Assembly: GCA_034506175.1 (NCBI GenBank)
Contig: JAPDQB010000010.1
Span: forward strand, 62,001-126,000
From: a candidate division KSB1 bacterium
Lineage (GTDB): Bacteria; Zhuqueibacterota; Zhuqueibacteria; Zhuqueibacterales; Zhuqueibacteraceae
Length of the DNA stretch: 64,000 nt
Direction of reading: 5' to 3'
The notes beneath the pieces were generated by a model that had not been told where the DNA came from, searched no databases, and saw only the letters and a list, made by a program, of their open reading frames with translations. Shown one piece after another: positions 17,306 through 25,871 of the stretch (positions within the stretch are counted from its first letter, which is position 1; the number at the start of each line of letters is the position of its first letter). The translations under genes and the position numbers were made by a program.

Positions 17306-18928
17306 ATGCGCCTCCTGCGTTTTTTCTCGCAACTGCGGTTGCGCTTCAAATTTTCTCTTGCCATGTCCGCCCTGGTGATGACCATCATCGCCATCGTACT
17401 TTATTTTTTGTATTCACAGCAAAAAAGCGCCATTCTCGCCGAAGTGCGCCACAGTGCGGTCGATTTGGTGACGGCGTTGGCAGTTGCCGGCGTGCGTCCC
17501 TGCGTGCAAAACGATTATCTCGGGCTTCAGGAATTGGTCGATGGCCTCGGCCAGCACCAAGGCGTTCGCCAGGTGATGGTGTTGAGCCTGGACGGCAAAG
17601 TCATGGCGCATACTTATGTCGTCATGATTGACAGCCTCGTGCGCGATTTGCCCTGGCGCCGCGCCGACATCGATCAATTTCCGATTGTGCTTGCGTACAA
17701 GCTGCGGGATGAAAATGTTCTCGATGTGACCAATCCGGTGCTTGTCGATAAAAAACCGCAAGCCTACGCCCGGGCCATTGTTTCCTTGCGGCCTGCTGAA
17801 GAGGCCATCCGTATCGTGACGCGCAATATTTTCTGGCTTGGTGTGGCGAGCCTCAGCGTCGCCTTGTTCTTGGCCGCTTTTCTTTCCGGCTTGGTCATCA
17901 AGCCCCTGAAAAAGCTTTACGACGATGCGCTGCTGATCGGCCGCGGAGAAAGGGACATTCGCATCGAAGTCACCGCTGGCGACGAGATCGGCGCGCTGCA
18001 GCAGGCGTTGAAAACAATGATCGAGGAAGTGCGCCTGCGATCGCGCCTGGCGGCTTTGGGCGCCACCATGGCCAATTTGTCACATGAGATCCGCACCCCG
18101 CTCGCCGCCATCACGCGGTACATCAATGATTCGTTCGCAAAACCTGAAGAGTCCGAAACCCGCTCGCCGCGGCGCGAGCAGGTGTTGAGCGAAGTGAACC
18201 GGCTCAACAATCTGGTGAAACAGTTGCTGATGTTTTCCCAAAACCGCAAGCTGGTCTTGAGCCGCACCAACATCAATGATCTCATCTCGCAAGCCTTGTT
18301 TCTGTGCGAAGCGCCGATTCAGGCCCGGCGCATTCAAGTGAAAGAAAATTTCGGCGCCCTGCCGGCGATTCCTGCCGACAAAAATTTGCTGCAAAGCGTT
18401 TTTACCAATCTCATCGGCAACGCCGTCGAGGCCATGAACGAGGACGGCATGCTTTATATTCAAACGCGTCTGGTTCGCGGCCCGCGCCACGCAGCCTCCG
18501 AGTTGAACGAGACAAAATCAATGACGCTGCCGAAACCGGTATCACCGGCTTCCCGCTGGCGAAGAATTTTGAATTTTTTCCGAAATCGCACCCGGCTTGA
18601 GCACAGCGCGACGGCTGCGGCGGTGAGCGCGGAGATGGAGTTTTCTCTGCCGGCGGAGATGGGCCGCGACGGCTGGCCGAAAAAATTACACATGCCGCCG
18701 CTGCCGCCGGAAAAAGAAGCCATCGTGGTGATCTTTGCCGACAATGGGCACGGCATTCCGGACGACGTGATGGATCAGCTCTTTCTGCCATTTTTTACCA
18801 CCAAAGAAAAAGGAACCGGGCTGGGTTTGGCGCTGTCGCACAAAGTGATTCAAGAACACCGCGGCACGATTCACGTGCAAAGCCGGGTGGGAAAAGGAAC
18901 GATTTTTATCATCGTGTTGCCATTATGA
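17306..18928 (+). CDS. Membrane sensor histidine kinase
   Basis: 540 residues: first membrane helix at about 18-38, an extracytoplasmic sensing loop, second helix at about 175-195, HAMP region, then the dimerisation/phosphoacceptor segment NLSHEIRTPLAAITRY with phospho-accepting H260. The ATPase domain has N box NLIGNAVEAMNED (about 370), G1 box DNGHGIP (about 479), F box LPFFTTKEKGTGLGLAL and a final G box. About 85 extra residues rich in Arg, Ala and Ser lie between the N and G1 boxes, where about 35 are usual. It overlaps the response regulator gene by 4 bp (ATGA), indicating coupled translation. Confidence 0.93.
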   Translation: MRLLRFFSQLRLRFKFSLAMSALVMTIIAIVLYFLYSQQKSAILAEVRHSAVDLVTALAVAGVRPCVQNDYLGLQELVDGLGQHQGVRQVMVLSLDGKVMAHTYVVMIDSLVRDLPWRRADIDQFPIVLAYKLRDENVLDVTNPVLVDKKPQAYARAIVSLRPAEEAIRIVTRNIFWLGVASLSVALFLAAFLSGLVIKPLKKLYDDALLIGRGERDIRIEVTAGDEIGALQQALKTMIEEVRLRSRLAALGATMANLSHEIRTPLAAITRYINDSFAKPEESETRSPRREQVLSEVNRLNNLVKQLLMFSQNRKLVLSRTNINDLISQALFLCEAPIQARRIQVKENFGALPAIPADKNLLQSVFTNLIGNAVEAMNEDGMLYIQTRLVRGPRHAASELNETKSMTLPKPVSPASRWRRILNFFRNRTRLEHSATAAAVSAEMEFSLPAEMGRDGWPKKLHMPPLPPEKEAIVVIFADNGHGIPDDVMDQLFLPFFTTKEKGTGLGLALSHKVIQEHRGTIHVQSRVGKGTIFIIVLPL

Positions 18929-20307
18929 AAGCGACTCTTCTCATCGTTGACGACGAGCCGGGCATGCGCGAGAATTTCAGCGCCGTTCTCGGCGCGGAGT
19001 ATCAAATCGAGCTGGCGGCCAGCGTGAAAGAGGCGCTGGAAAAATTGGCCAGCAGCGAGATCGATTTGGTGCTGCTCGATTTGCATTTGCACGGGCGCAA
19101 GGCCCGCGATCGCTCGGGTTTTGAGATTTTAAAATCGATTCGCCGTGAACGCGCCTGGCCGGTCGGCGTGATCATGTTCACGGTAGAAAATGATTTGGCC
19201 ACGGCGGTCGAGGCGATGCAGCTCGGCGCCAATGACTATCTGTTGAAAACATGCAGCGACGACGAGTTGAAAGCCGTGGTGAGGGAAGTCATCGACCACG
19301 CGCGCATGCAACGCGCCCAACTGGCGTCGGAGCAGGACTGGGAAGATCACACGAGCGAGCTCATCGGCGAGTCGCCGGCGATCGTGCAGATACTTCAAGA
19401 GGTTGACCGCCTTGCCAATCATGACGGCCCGGTGCTGATTATCGGCGAATCCGGAACCGGCAAGGAACTGGTGGCGCGGCGGCTGCACGAGCGCAGTTGG
19501 CGTTGGGAGCAGAAATTGCCTTACGTAACGATCAATTGCGCGGCGATTCCCGAACCGCTGGCTGAAAGCGAATTGTTCGGCCATGAACCCGGCGCCTTCA
19601 CCGGCGCCGGCAAAAAGCGCCGTCTTGGAAAATTGGAGATCGCCGACCGGGGCACAATTTTTCTGGACGAGATCGACAGCATGCCGCTGGCGCTGCAAGC
19701 CAAGCTTTTGCGCGCCCTCGATGTGAAAACTTTTGAATCAATTGGCGGCGATCGCAAAATCCGGCTGCGCGCCCGTCTCGTCGCCGCGGTTAAAAGCGAT
19801 TTGAGCGAGGCGATCAAGGAAAAAACATTTCGCGAGGATTTGTATTATCGCCTGCAGGGCGCGGTTTTGACGCTGCCGCCGCTGCGTGAGCGTCGCCAAG
19901 ATATTCCGCGCCTTGTGCAATATTTTCTCCGAAAATTAAACCGGCATTATGGCCGCCGGATTGAGAAAGTGACTGACGAGGCGATGGAGATTTTGCAACG
20001 TTATGACTGGCCGGGCAATGTCCGCCAGCTTTATCAGGAAATGGAACAAATGGTGGAATTGGCCGAGGAAGGAACCGTCTGCCTAACTGCCGACATGCTT
20101 TCCGCGAAGGTGCGGCAAGAGAGCGTCGGGCGACCGAACCAACTTTTTTTTGAGCCTCCGGAATCCATGACCTTGCCCGAGGCGATGGACTTGTTAAAAA
20201 GCCAAATGATCGACGCCGCGCTTGAAAAAGCGAAGGGCAACATCACGCAGGCGGCAAAAATTCTCGGGATTTCGCGCCGCGGCTTGCAGAAAATGCTAAA
20301 ACCGTGA
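18925..20307 (+). CDS. Sigma-54-dependent response regulator (NtrC/DctD type)
   Basis: 460 residues. Receiver domain with acidic DDEPG and phosphorylation site D52 (LVLLDLHLHG); the loop after it is a few residues longer than usual. AAA+ domain with Walker A GESGTGKE (K180), sigma-54 contact loop GAFTGAG, Walker B GTIFLDEID and R fingers. C-terminal Fis-type helix-turn-helix NITQAAKILGISRRGLQKML. It should activate sigma-54 promoters when phosphorylated by the kinase encoded just upstream. The neighbouring transporters are likely targets, as DctB/DctD controls dicarboxylate uptake, but no -24/-12 site was confirmed. Confidence 0.94.
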   Translation: MKATLLIVDDEPGMRENFSAVLGAEYQIELAASVKEALEKLASSEIDLVLLDLHLHGRKARDRSGFEILKSIRRERAWPVGVIMFTVENDLATAVEAMQLGANDYLLKTCSDDELKAVVREVIDHARMQRAQLASEQDWEDHTSELIGESPAIVQILQEVDRLANHDGPVLIIGESGTGKELVARRLHERSWRWEQKLPYVTINCAAIPEPLAESELFGHEPGAFTGAGKKRRLGKLEIADRGTIFLDEIDSMPLALQAKLLRALDVKTFESIGGDRKIRLRARLVAAVKSDLSEAIKEKTFREDLYYRLQGAVLTLPPLRERRQDIPRLVQYFLRKLNRHYGRRIEKVTDEAMEILQRYDWPGNVRQLYQEMEQMVELAEEGTVCLTADMLSAKVRQESVGRPNQLFFEPPESMTLPEAMDLLKSQMIDAALEKAKGNITQAAKILGISRRGLQKMLKP

Positions 20308-20340
20308 TTGGAGAAACTTGAAATCCCAATCTCCGGCGTT

Positions 20341-21768
20341 ATGAGACAAATTTTGCTTTCCGCCATCGTCAAAACATTTTTCCGGCGAGCCGGCCGGCCG
20401 GTGATTATTGCCGGGGCCGGGCTGGCTTATTGGCTGATTGCCTCGCTGCCCACACCCAACGATCTGCCGCCGCAAGCCATGAAAGCGGTGGCGATCTTCG
20501 TCGTTTGCACCATTTTTTATGTTACCAACGTCATTCCGCTGATGATCACGAGTTTGCTGGCGGTGATTTTATTTCCATTGACTGGCGTTCTCGATGCGAA
20601 AACCACCTTTGCGTTGTTCGGCAATGAGGCGGTTTTTTTTATTCTCGGCGCCTTTATTCTGGCCTCGCCGTTCATGCGCAGCGGCCTCTCGAAACGTATT
20701 GCGCTGGCGGTGTTGCGGCGGTTCGGCGTCTCGCCTCGCGCTCTTCTCCTCGGCATCTTGCTTTTGTCCGCGTTTCTTTCCTGCTGGATGTCGGAACACG
20801 CGGTTGCCGCCATGCTCTTTCCAATCGTGATCGAGATCACAGATTGCCTCGGCCTGTCGCCGATCAAAAGCCGTTTCGGCAAAGCCATTTTTTTGGCGTT
20901 GGCAGCCGGTTGCATCATCGGCGGCATCACCACGTTTTTGGGAGGCGCGCGGGCGCCCCTCGCCGTCGGCATGTTGCGCGAAGCCACCGGACAGACGATC
21001 AGTTTTACGCCGTGGGCCCTGGCGGCGCTGCCGACGACTTTGCTGTTGCTGGTTTCGGCTTATTTTTTATATCTGCTGCTTTACCCGCCGGAAGTGGCAA
21101 ATGTCGAAAATGCGCAAGACATGCTGGAGCGCCGCGAGCGCGAATTGGGGCGAATCAGCCGCCGGGAAATCGGCGTCGGCCTGCTCACCGTGGGGACGAT
21201 TATCGCCTGGATGTTTCTGGGTGAACAATTCGGTTTGGCCAAAATCGCCATCATCGCCGTCGTCATCGCCTTCGTGTTCAAGCTCACGGAATGGCAGGAA
21301 GTCGAAGAAGATGTGAATTGGGGAGTTTTTCTCATGTATGGCGGCGCCATCTGCTTGGGCTACGCCATGGAAAAAACCGGCGGCGCCGAATGGCTGGCCC
21401 GCCACACGCTCGGCGCGTTTGTCGAATCACCCGTCTTGTTGATTGCCGCGATTTCATTTCTGTCCATCGCGCTCACGGAATTGCTCAGCAACTCCGCGGT
21501 CGTGGCGCTGCTCATGCCGGTGGCGTTGAGCATGGGCCATCATCTCGGCATCGATCCGAGAATCATGACCATGGTCGTCGCCATTCCCAGCGGTTTAGGC
21601 TTCATGTTGCCATTGGGCACACCGGCCACTGCCATTGCGTTTTCTTCCGGATTCCTGGCCGTGCGGGACACCGTGCGCACCGGGCTGATCTTGTTTCCAA
21701 TCGGTTGGGTGATTTTCAATTTATCCATTCATTTTATCTGGCCTTTGGTTGGTTTTAAATTACCATAA
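20341..21768 (+). CDS. SLC13/DASS-family sodium-coupled transporter
   Basis: About 475 residues with roughly a dozen hydrophobic helices. The first half carries the conserved SCWMSEHAVAAMLFPIV; the second carries ELLSNSAVVALLMPVALSMG and IPSGLGFMLPLGTPATAIAF, the duplicated SNT-type substrate/sodium motifs of the DASS family (dicarboxylates, citrate, sulfate). The frame is open from a TTG at 20308 immediately after the regulator stop; the ATG at 20341 is the more likely start. Its position right after the two-component genes suggests co-transcription and a role in organic-acid uptake. Confidence 0.88.
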   Translation: MRQILLSAIVKTFFRRAGRPVIIAGAGLAYWLIASLPTPNDLPPQAMKAVAIFVVCTIFYVTNVIPLMITSLLAVILFPLTGVLDAKTTFALFGNEAVFFILGAFILASPFMRSGLSKRIALAVLRRFGVSPRALLLGILLLSAFLSCWMSEHAVAAMLFPIVIEITDCLGLSPIKSRFGKAIFLALAAGCIIGGITTFLGGARAPLAVGMLREATGQTISFTPWALAALPTTLLLLVSAYFLYLLLYPPEVANVENAQDMLERRERELGRISRREIGVGLLTVGTIIAWMFLGEQFGLAKIAIIAVVIAFVFKLTEWQEVEEDVNWGVFLMYGGAICLGYAMEKTGGAEWLARHTLGAFVESPVLLIAAISFLSIALTELLSNSAVVALLMPVALSMGHHLGIDPRIMTMVVAIPSGLGFMLPLGTPATAIAFSSGFLAVRDTVRTGLILFPIGWVIFNLSIHFIWPLVGFKLP

Positions 21769-21844
21769 AGTTGCCGGCCACTGAATTTGGCGTCTTAGCC
21801 TGTTTACCGGCTCAACCGGCCCGAGGTATTGAGGAAAAACTGTG

Positions 21845-22312
21845 ATGTCTAAAATCATGTTACTGCTTTCGTTTTTGCGCCGCTCGCCGCAATGCATCGA
21901 TCTGGCGCTGCAAATCGCCGCCGAACGCCAATCCGAGCTGATCGTGTTGTTCGTTTTGGATGCGGAAATTTTGCAGGCCGTGACCCGCAAGCTCACCGAA
22001 GACGGCTGGATCGGCGGCAAGCCTTCAGAGCAATTCATCGAGGCTTTGCGGCAGGAATACCGCGAGCAGGCGCAGGCCAAAATTCAGGAGGTTGAAGAAG
22101 CCGCGCGCCTCAAAGCGATTCCGGTCCGGTCATTTTTGCGGGAGGGCGTTTTGGCGGAGGAGGCCTTGGCGCTGCTGGAACAAGAAAAGATCGACCTGAT
22201 CATCGTTACGCGGCGAAAACGTTCGCGGCTGTCGCGCCTTCTCTTCGGTTCGGCGGTGGGAGATTTGATGAAGCAAGCGCCCTGTCCGGTCAAGGTTATC
22301 GACGAAAACTAG
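21845..22312 (+). CDS. Universal stress protein (UspA family)
   Basis: 155 residues of the Usp alpha/beta fold: a first strand MSKIMLLLSFLRRS, an acidic helical middle and the C-terminal FGSAVGDLMKQAPCPVKVID. In ATP-binding Usps a GxxGx9G(S/T) motif precedes this segment; here that loop is TRRKRSRLSRLLFGSA, with arginine in place of the first glycines, so ATP binding is doubtful. Many transporter operons carry a Usp as an accessory subunit. A terminator follows 50 bp downstream. GTG at 21842 is an alternative start. Confidence 0.88.
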   Translation: MSKIMLLLSFLRRSPQCIDLALQIAAERQSELIVLFVLDAEILQAVTRKLTEDGWIGGKPSEQFIEALRQEYREQAQAKIQEVEEAARLKAIPVRSFLREGVLAEEALALLEQEKIDLIIVTRRKRSRLSRLLFGSAVGDLMKQAPCPVKVIDEN

Positions 22313-22361
22313 CGGCAAACGGTATTTTCCCCAAGGATGAATTGAAGAACAAGATGTCATT

Positions 22362-22406
22362 AAGCGGGAGTCGTGAAGCGTTGCGTTTCAAGCTCCCGCT
22401 TTTTAT
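22362..22406 (+). terminator. Rho-independent terminator after the Usp gene
   Basis: Stem AAGCGGGAG (22362-22370) pairs with CTCCCGCTT (22393-22401), followed by TTTTATT. It closes the transcription unit that begins with the solute-binding protein. Confidence 0.85.
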
Positions 22407-22461
22407 TACCCAATCCTATTTTCAAGAAATATGTTTTGACGATCCAGGAAAGGAAAAGTCT

Positions 22462-22580
22462 ATGAGTCAGGGTTTGACTGCAGGTGGATGGATTTTTTGG
22501 TGTCGAACTGGGGAATCATTTTCGGTGTAACGGTTTGGTGCGTCGTCAAGCTGCTGACGCATGACAAATCAAACCAGTAA
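22462..22580 (+). pseudogene. Small single-helix membrane protein, apparently frameshifted
   Basis: After a ribosome site AGGAAAGG, ATG 22462 opens MSQGLTAGGWIF. A one-base shift within the run of six T at about 22494-22499 then joins it to VSNWGIIFGVTVWCVVKLL, ending THDKSNQ at TAA 22578-22580. The joined product (about 39 residues, one membrane helix, GGW near the start) resembles the small accessory proteins often encoded beside sodium symporters. The next gene is a transporter. The shift may be real, a sequencing error, or a programmed slip. The 250 bp between this gene and 22833 shows nothing else I can support. Confidence 0.5.
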
Positions 22581-22832
22581 ATCCACGAGGCCAGGATGGC
22601 CTGAATTTTATCGGCCAGAAAGCAGTGCCGATGCTCTTTAAGAACGAAGAGTATTTGTCCCTCCCTTGCAGTCTTCATTGAGTTCATTCCGGAGCGTCGT
22701 CACGAGCAGAAATTTAAAATCAAGATGATTTTCACTTTCCAATTGCTTTTCAGGGAAGAATTGCTATCTTCATCCTTTATTTCCAAATCGAAAAGGCACA
22801 ATATAAATGAATCTTGTTTAGAAAGGTCCGGC

Positions 22833-24383
22833 ATGACGACGAAGAAAGCTCCAACCCGGTTGCGGCTGGTATTTAGTTTTTACATGCTTGTTGTTTTCTT
22901 GTTGGTGATGGGTTTTCCCAGCTTGGCCGCAGCACTGGAAAGCTTCCCTCGCGCTGAAATAAAAACCGCCCAACACGCGCCGGCCCTGCCGGAGGAGCAC
23001 GGCGAGATGGGAAAATCCCTGCCGTTGTGGAGCAGCTTTCCTTTCGTCGGTATTCTGTTGTCAATTGCGTTGCTTCCGCTGCTGGCGCCGCATTTTTGGC
23101 ATCATCATTTCGGCAAGATCACCGCAGCGTGGGCGCTGGTTTTTGCCATTCCTTTTGTACTCACTTATCACGGCGCCGCGATGCACGAGATTTTGCATAT
23201 CTATTTGAACGATTATATTCCTTTCATCATTATGCTGTGGGCATTATACACGGTGGCCGGCGGCATTTTCATTGATGGGACGCCAGTGGGGACGCCGCTT
23301 GCCAACACGACCATGCTCGCCATCGGCACGCTCATCGCCTCGTGGGTGGGCACCACTGGCGCTTCGATGCTCTTGATTCGTCCGATGCTGCAGATGAACA
23401 AGCTGCGGCAGAGAAAGGCGCATATCGTGGTGTTTTTCATTTTTCTCGTCAGCAACCTGGGTGGCGCCCTCACCCCGCTCGGGGATCCGCCGCTGTTTCT
23501 CGGTTTTCTGCACGGCGTGCCGTTTTTCTGGACGATGAAGCTCATTCCGGAAATGCTCGTCGTTTCCGCAATCGTGCTTGGCTTGTTTTTTATTTTTGAC
23601 ACCATCATGCACCGGCGTGAGCAAACCACGTTGCCGAAAGCCGCCCGGCATGGCCGCGCGGCGCGTGTCCATGCCAACCCGGGCCCGGCAAAAGCAGAGA
23701 AAATTCGCCTTCGCGGCTTGCACAATGTGCTCTTGCTGGTCGGCGTGATTGGCGGCGTGCTGTTCAGCGGGCTGGCGAAAATGGGTGAATTCAAGTTTCT
23801 TGGCGTCGCGTTGGCGGTACAGGACGCGATTCGGGATTTGATCCTCATCGCCATGGGCTTGCTCAGCTTGAAGTTTACCTCAAAGGAAATTCGTGAGGGC
23901 AACGGCTTTAGCTGGGGGCCGATTCAGGAAGTGGCGATTCTCTTTGCCGGCATTTTCATGACCATCATCCCGATGCTGGCGATGCTCAAAGCCGGCACCG
24001 AGGGGGCGTTGGCCTTCATCATCGGCGCGGTGCGCGAGCCGTGGCAATATTTTTGGGTCACTGGCAGCCTCTCGAGTTTTTTGGACAATGCGCCGACCTA
24101 CTTGACGTTTCTCAACACCGCGCTTGGCCGATTCTATCCCGGTCAACCCGAGTTGCAAGCCGTGCAGGCGTTGATCGCCGGAAACGAGATTTATTTAAAG
24201 GCCATTTCCTGCGGCGCAGTTTTTATGGGCGCGAACACCTATATCGGCAACGCCCCGAACTTCATGGTCAAATCCATTGCCGAAGAAAACGGCGTTAAAA
24301 TGCCCAGCTTTTTTGGTTATATGCTTTACTCGCTGCTGATTTTAATACCGAGCTTTACTTTGGTGACGTTCATTTTTTTCTAA
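22833..24383 (+). CDS. NhaD-like sodium:proton antiporter (CitMHS/ion transporter superfamily)
   Basis: About 516 residues, starting with a signal-like helix (FYMLVVFLLVMGFPSLAAA), then about 11 membrane segments. Characteristic segments are LANTTMLAIGTLIASWVGTT, NLGGALTPLGDPPLFLGFL, SSFLDNAPTYLTF and ANTYIGNAPNFMVKSIAEE. These match the NhaD-type / CitMHS_2 antiporters that exchange sodium for protons. ATG 22833 follows AAAGG; a longer frame from 22725 has no support. It lies 11 bp before the DAACS symporter gene, so sodium export and sodium-driven uptake may be co-expressed. Confidence 0.88.
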   Translation: MTTKKAPTRLRLVFSFYMLVVFLLVMGFPSLAAALESFPRAEIKTAQHAPALPEEHGEMGKSLPLWSSFPFVGILLSIALLPLLAPHFWHHHFGKITAAWALVFAIPFVLTYHGAAMHEILHIYLNDYIPFIIMLWALYTVAGGIFIDGTPVGTPLANTTMLAIGTLIASWVGTTGASMLLIRPMLQMNKLRQRKAHIVVFFIFLVSNLGGALTPLGDPPLFLGFLHGVPFFWTMKLIPEMLVVSAIVLGLFFIFDTIMHRREQTTLPKAARHGRAARVHANPGPAKAEKIRLRGLHNVLLLVGVIGGVLFSGLAKMGEFKFLGVALAVQDAIRDLILIAMGLLSLKFTSKEIREGNGFSWGPIQEVAILFAGIFMTIIPMLAMLKAGTEGALAFIIGAVREPWQYFWVTGSLSSFLDNAPTYLTFLNTALGRFYPGQPELQAVQALIAGNEIYLKAISCGAVFMGANTYIGNAPNFMVKSIAEENGVKMPSFFGYMLYSLLILIPSFTLVTFIFF

Positions 24384-24394
24384 AGGAGGAGCAG

Positions 24395-25693
24395 ATGGCA
24401 GCAGAATCCCCTTCCAAACCTCGCCTGGCACGGCACACGAAAATTTTTCTGGGCCTGCTTTTTGGCGCCATTGCCGGTGTGCTGTGCAACAAGTTTTTCA
24501 TCGGCACATCGCCTTTGGCCGTGGTGCAGAAATATCTCAGCGATCCGCTCGGCAGGATTTTTCTGAACATGCTGATCATGGTCGTTATTCCGCTGGTTTT
24601 TTCCAGCCTGGCTTTAGGGGTGGCGCAAATCGGCGACCTCAAGCATCTTGGCCGTATCGGCATGCGCACCATGCTTTACTTCTTTCTGGTTACGGCGATA
24701 GCGGTGACCATTGGCCTGCTGCTGGTCAACATCATTCGGCCCGGCGACTACCTGCCGGAAGAGACCAAGAACAAGCTCATGGCGGAGTACAGCAAAGAAG
24801 CCAGCGAAAAAATGGGCTTGGCCGGCAAGGCCGAATTCGGCATTCAAACGCTGGTGAACATTGTGCCGCGCAATCCATTTGCCGCCGTGGCGCAGCCGAA
24901 CCCCGACATGCTGGCGTTGATCTTCGTCGCGCTGATGACTGGCGTGGCGCTGACTTTGATCAAGAACGACAACAGCCAGCCGGTGATCCGCGTCTTGGAA
25001 GGCGTCAACGAAATCGCGGTGAAGATCATTAACATCGCCATGAAGCTCGCGCCTTTGGGGGTCGCCGCGCTGATCTTCAGCGTGACGTCAAGATTCGGCT
25101 TCGATTTGATCGTGGCGCTGGGTATGTATGTGGTCACGGTGCTGGTGGGCCTGACACTGCACCAATTCGGCGCCTTCTCGATTTTGGTGCGCCTCTTCGC
25201 GCGCTACAATCCTTTCAAATTTTTCAAAAAAGTGGAAACCGTCATGCTCACGGCGTTTTCCACCAGTTCCAGCAGCGCCACCCTGCCGACGACGATGATG
25301 GTCTCGCAGGAGAATCTCGGCATTCCACCCAAGATCACTGGCTTTGTCATCCCCCTTGGCGCGACGATGAACATGAACGGTACCGCGCTCTTCGAAGGGG
25401 TGACGGTTTTGTTCCTGGCGCAAGTCTTCGGCGTTGATTTGAGTCTGGGCGCGCAGTTAATCGTCGTCATTATGAGCGTGCTCACCGCCGTCGGCGCCGC
25501 CGGCGTGCCCTCCGGCTCCATTCCGCTGCTGATCATCGTTCTACAAATGGTCGGCGTGCCGCCGGAAGGCATCGCCATCATTCTCGGCGTGGATCGCATT
25601 CTCGACATGTGCCGCACGGTGCTGAACGTCACCGGTGACGTGACCTGCGCAGCGTATGTCGCACGCTCGGAAGGCATTGCTTTGAAAGAATAA
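24395..25693 (+). CDS. Dicarboxylate/amino acid:cation symporter (DAACS/GltP family)
   Basis: 432 residues. The serine-rich hairpin tip STSSSSATLPTT, the NMNGTALFEG sodium/substrate motif (MNMNGT), the GVPSGSIPLL hairpin 2 and the C-terminal VDRILDMCRTVLNVTGD all match glutamate/aspartate/C4-dicarboxylate symporters. In this family the Arg of DMCRT binds the side-chain carboxylate of acidic substrates. A strong ribosome site AAAGGAGGAGCAG precedes ATG 24395. Together with the DASS transporter, it suggests scavenging of organic and amino acids. Confidence 0.93.
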   Translation: MAAESPSKPRLARHTKIFLGLLFGAIAGVLCNKFFIGTSPLAVVQKYLSDPLGRIFLNMLIMVVIPLVFSSLALGVAQIGDLKHLGRIGMRTMLYFFLVTAIAVTIGLLLVNIIRPGDYLPEETKNKLMAEYSKEASEKMGLAGKAEFGIQTLVNIVPRNPFAAVAQPNPDMLALIFVALMTGVALTLIKNDNSQPVIRVLEGVNEIAVKIINIAMKLAPLGVAALIFSVTSRFGFDLIVALGMYVVTVLVGLTLHQFGAFSILVRLFARYNPFKFFKKVETVMLTAFSTSSSSATLPTTMMVSQENLGIPPKITGFVIPLGATMNMNGTALFEGVTVLFLAQVFGVDLSLGAQLIVVIMSVLTAVGAAGVPSGSIPLLIIVLQMVGVPPEGIAIILGVDRILDMCRTVLNVTGDVTCAAYVARSEGIALKE

Positions 25694-25871
25694 AGCGTGC
25701 AAAAAGAGCTTGAAAAATTGTCGAGCAAGCCGTATATTTAACCTTTATCGTTTATCTTCCGGCTCATCAAACAATTGCATGTAAATAAAGTTGTTTTTCA
25801 ACCAAACTGTGAAATCACGACAGGGCTGAAAAATAAATAATCGGACAACCTCAACTCTGAAGGAGGAAGCA

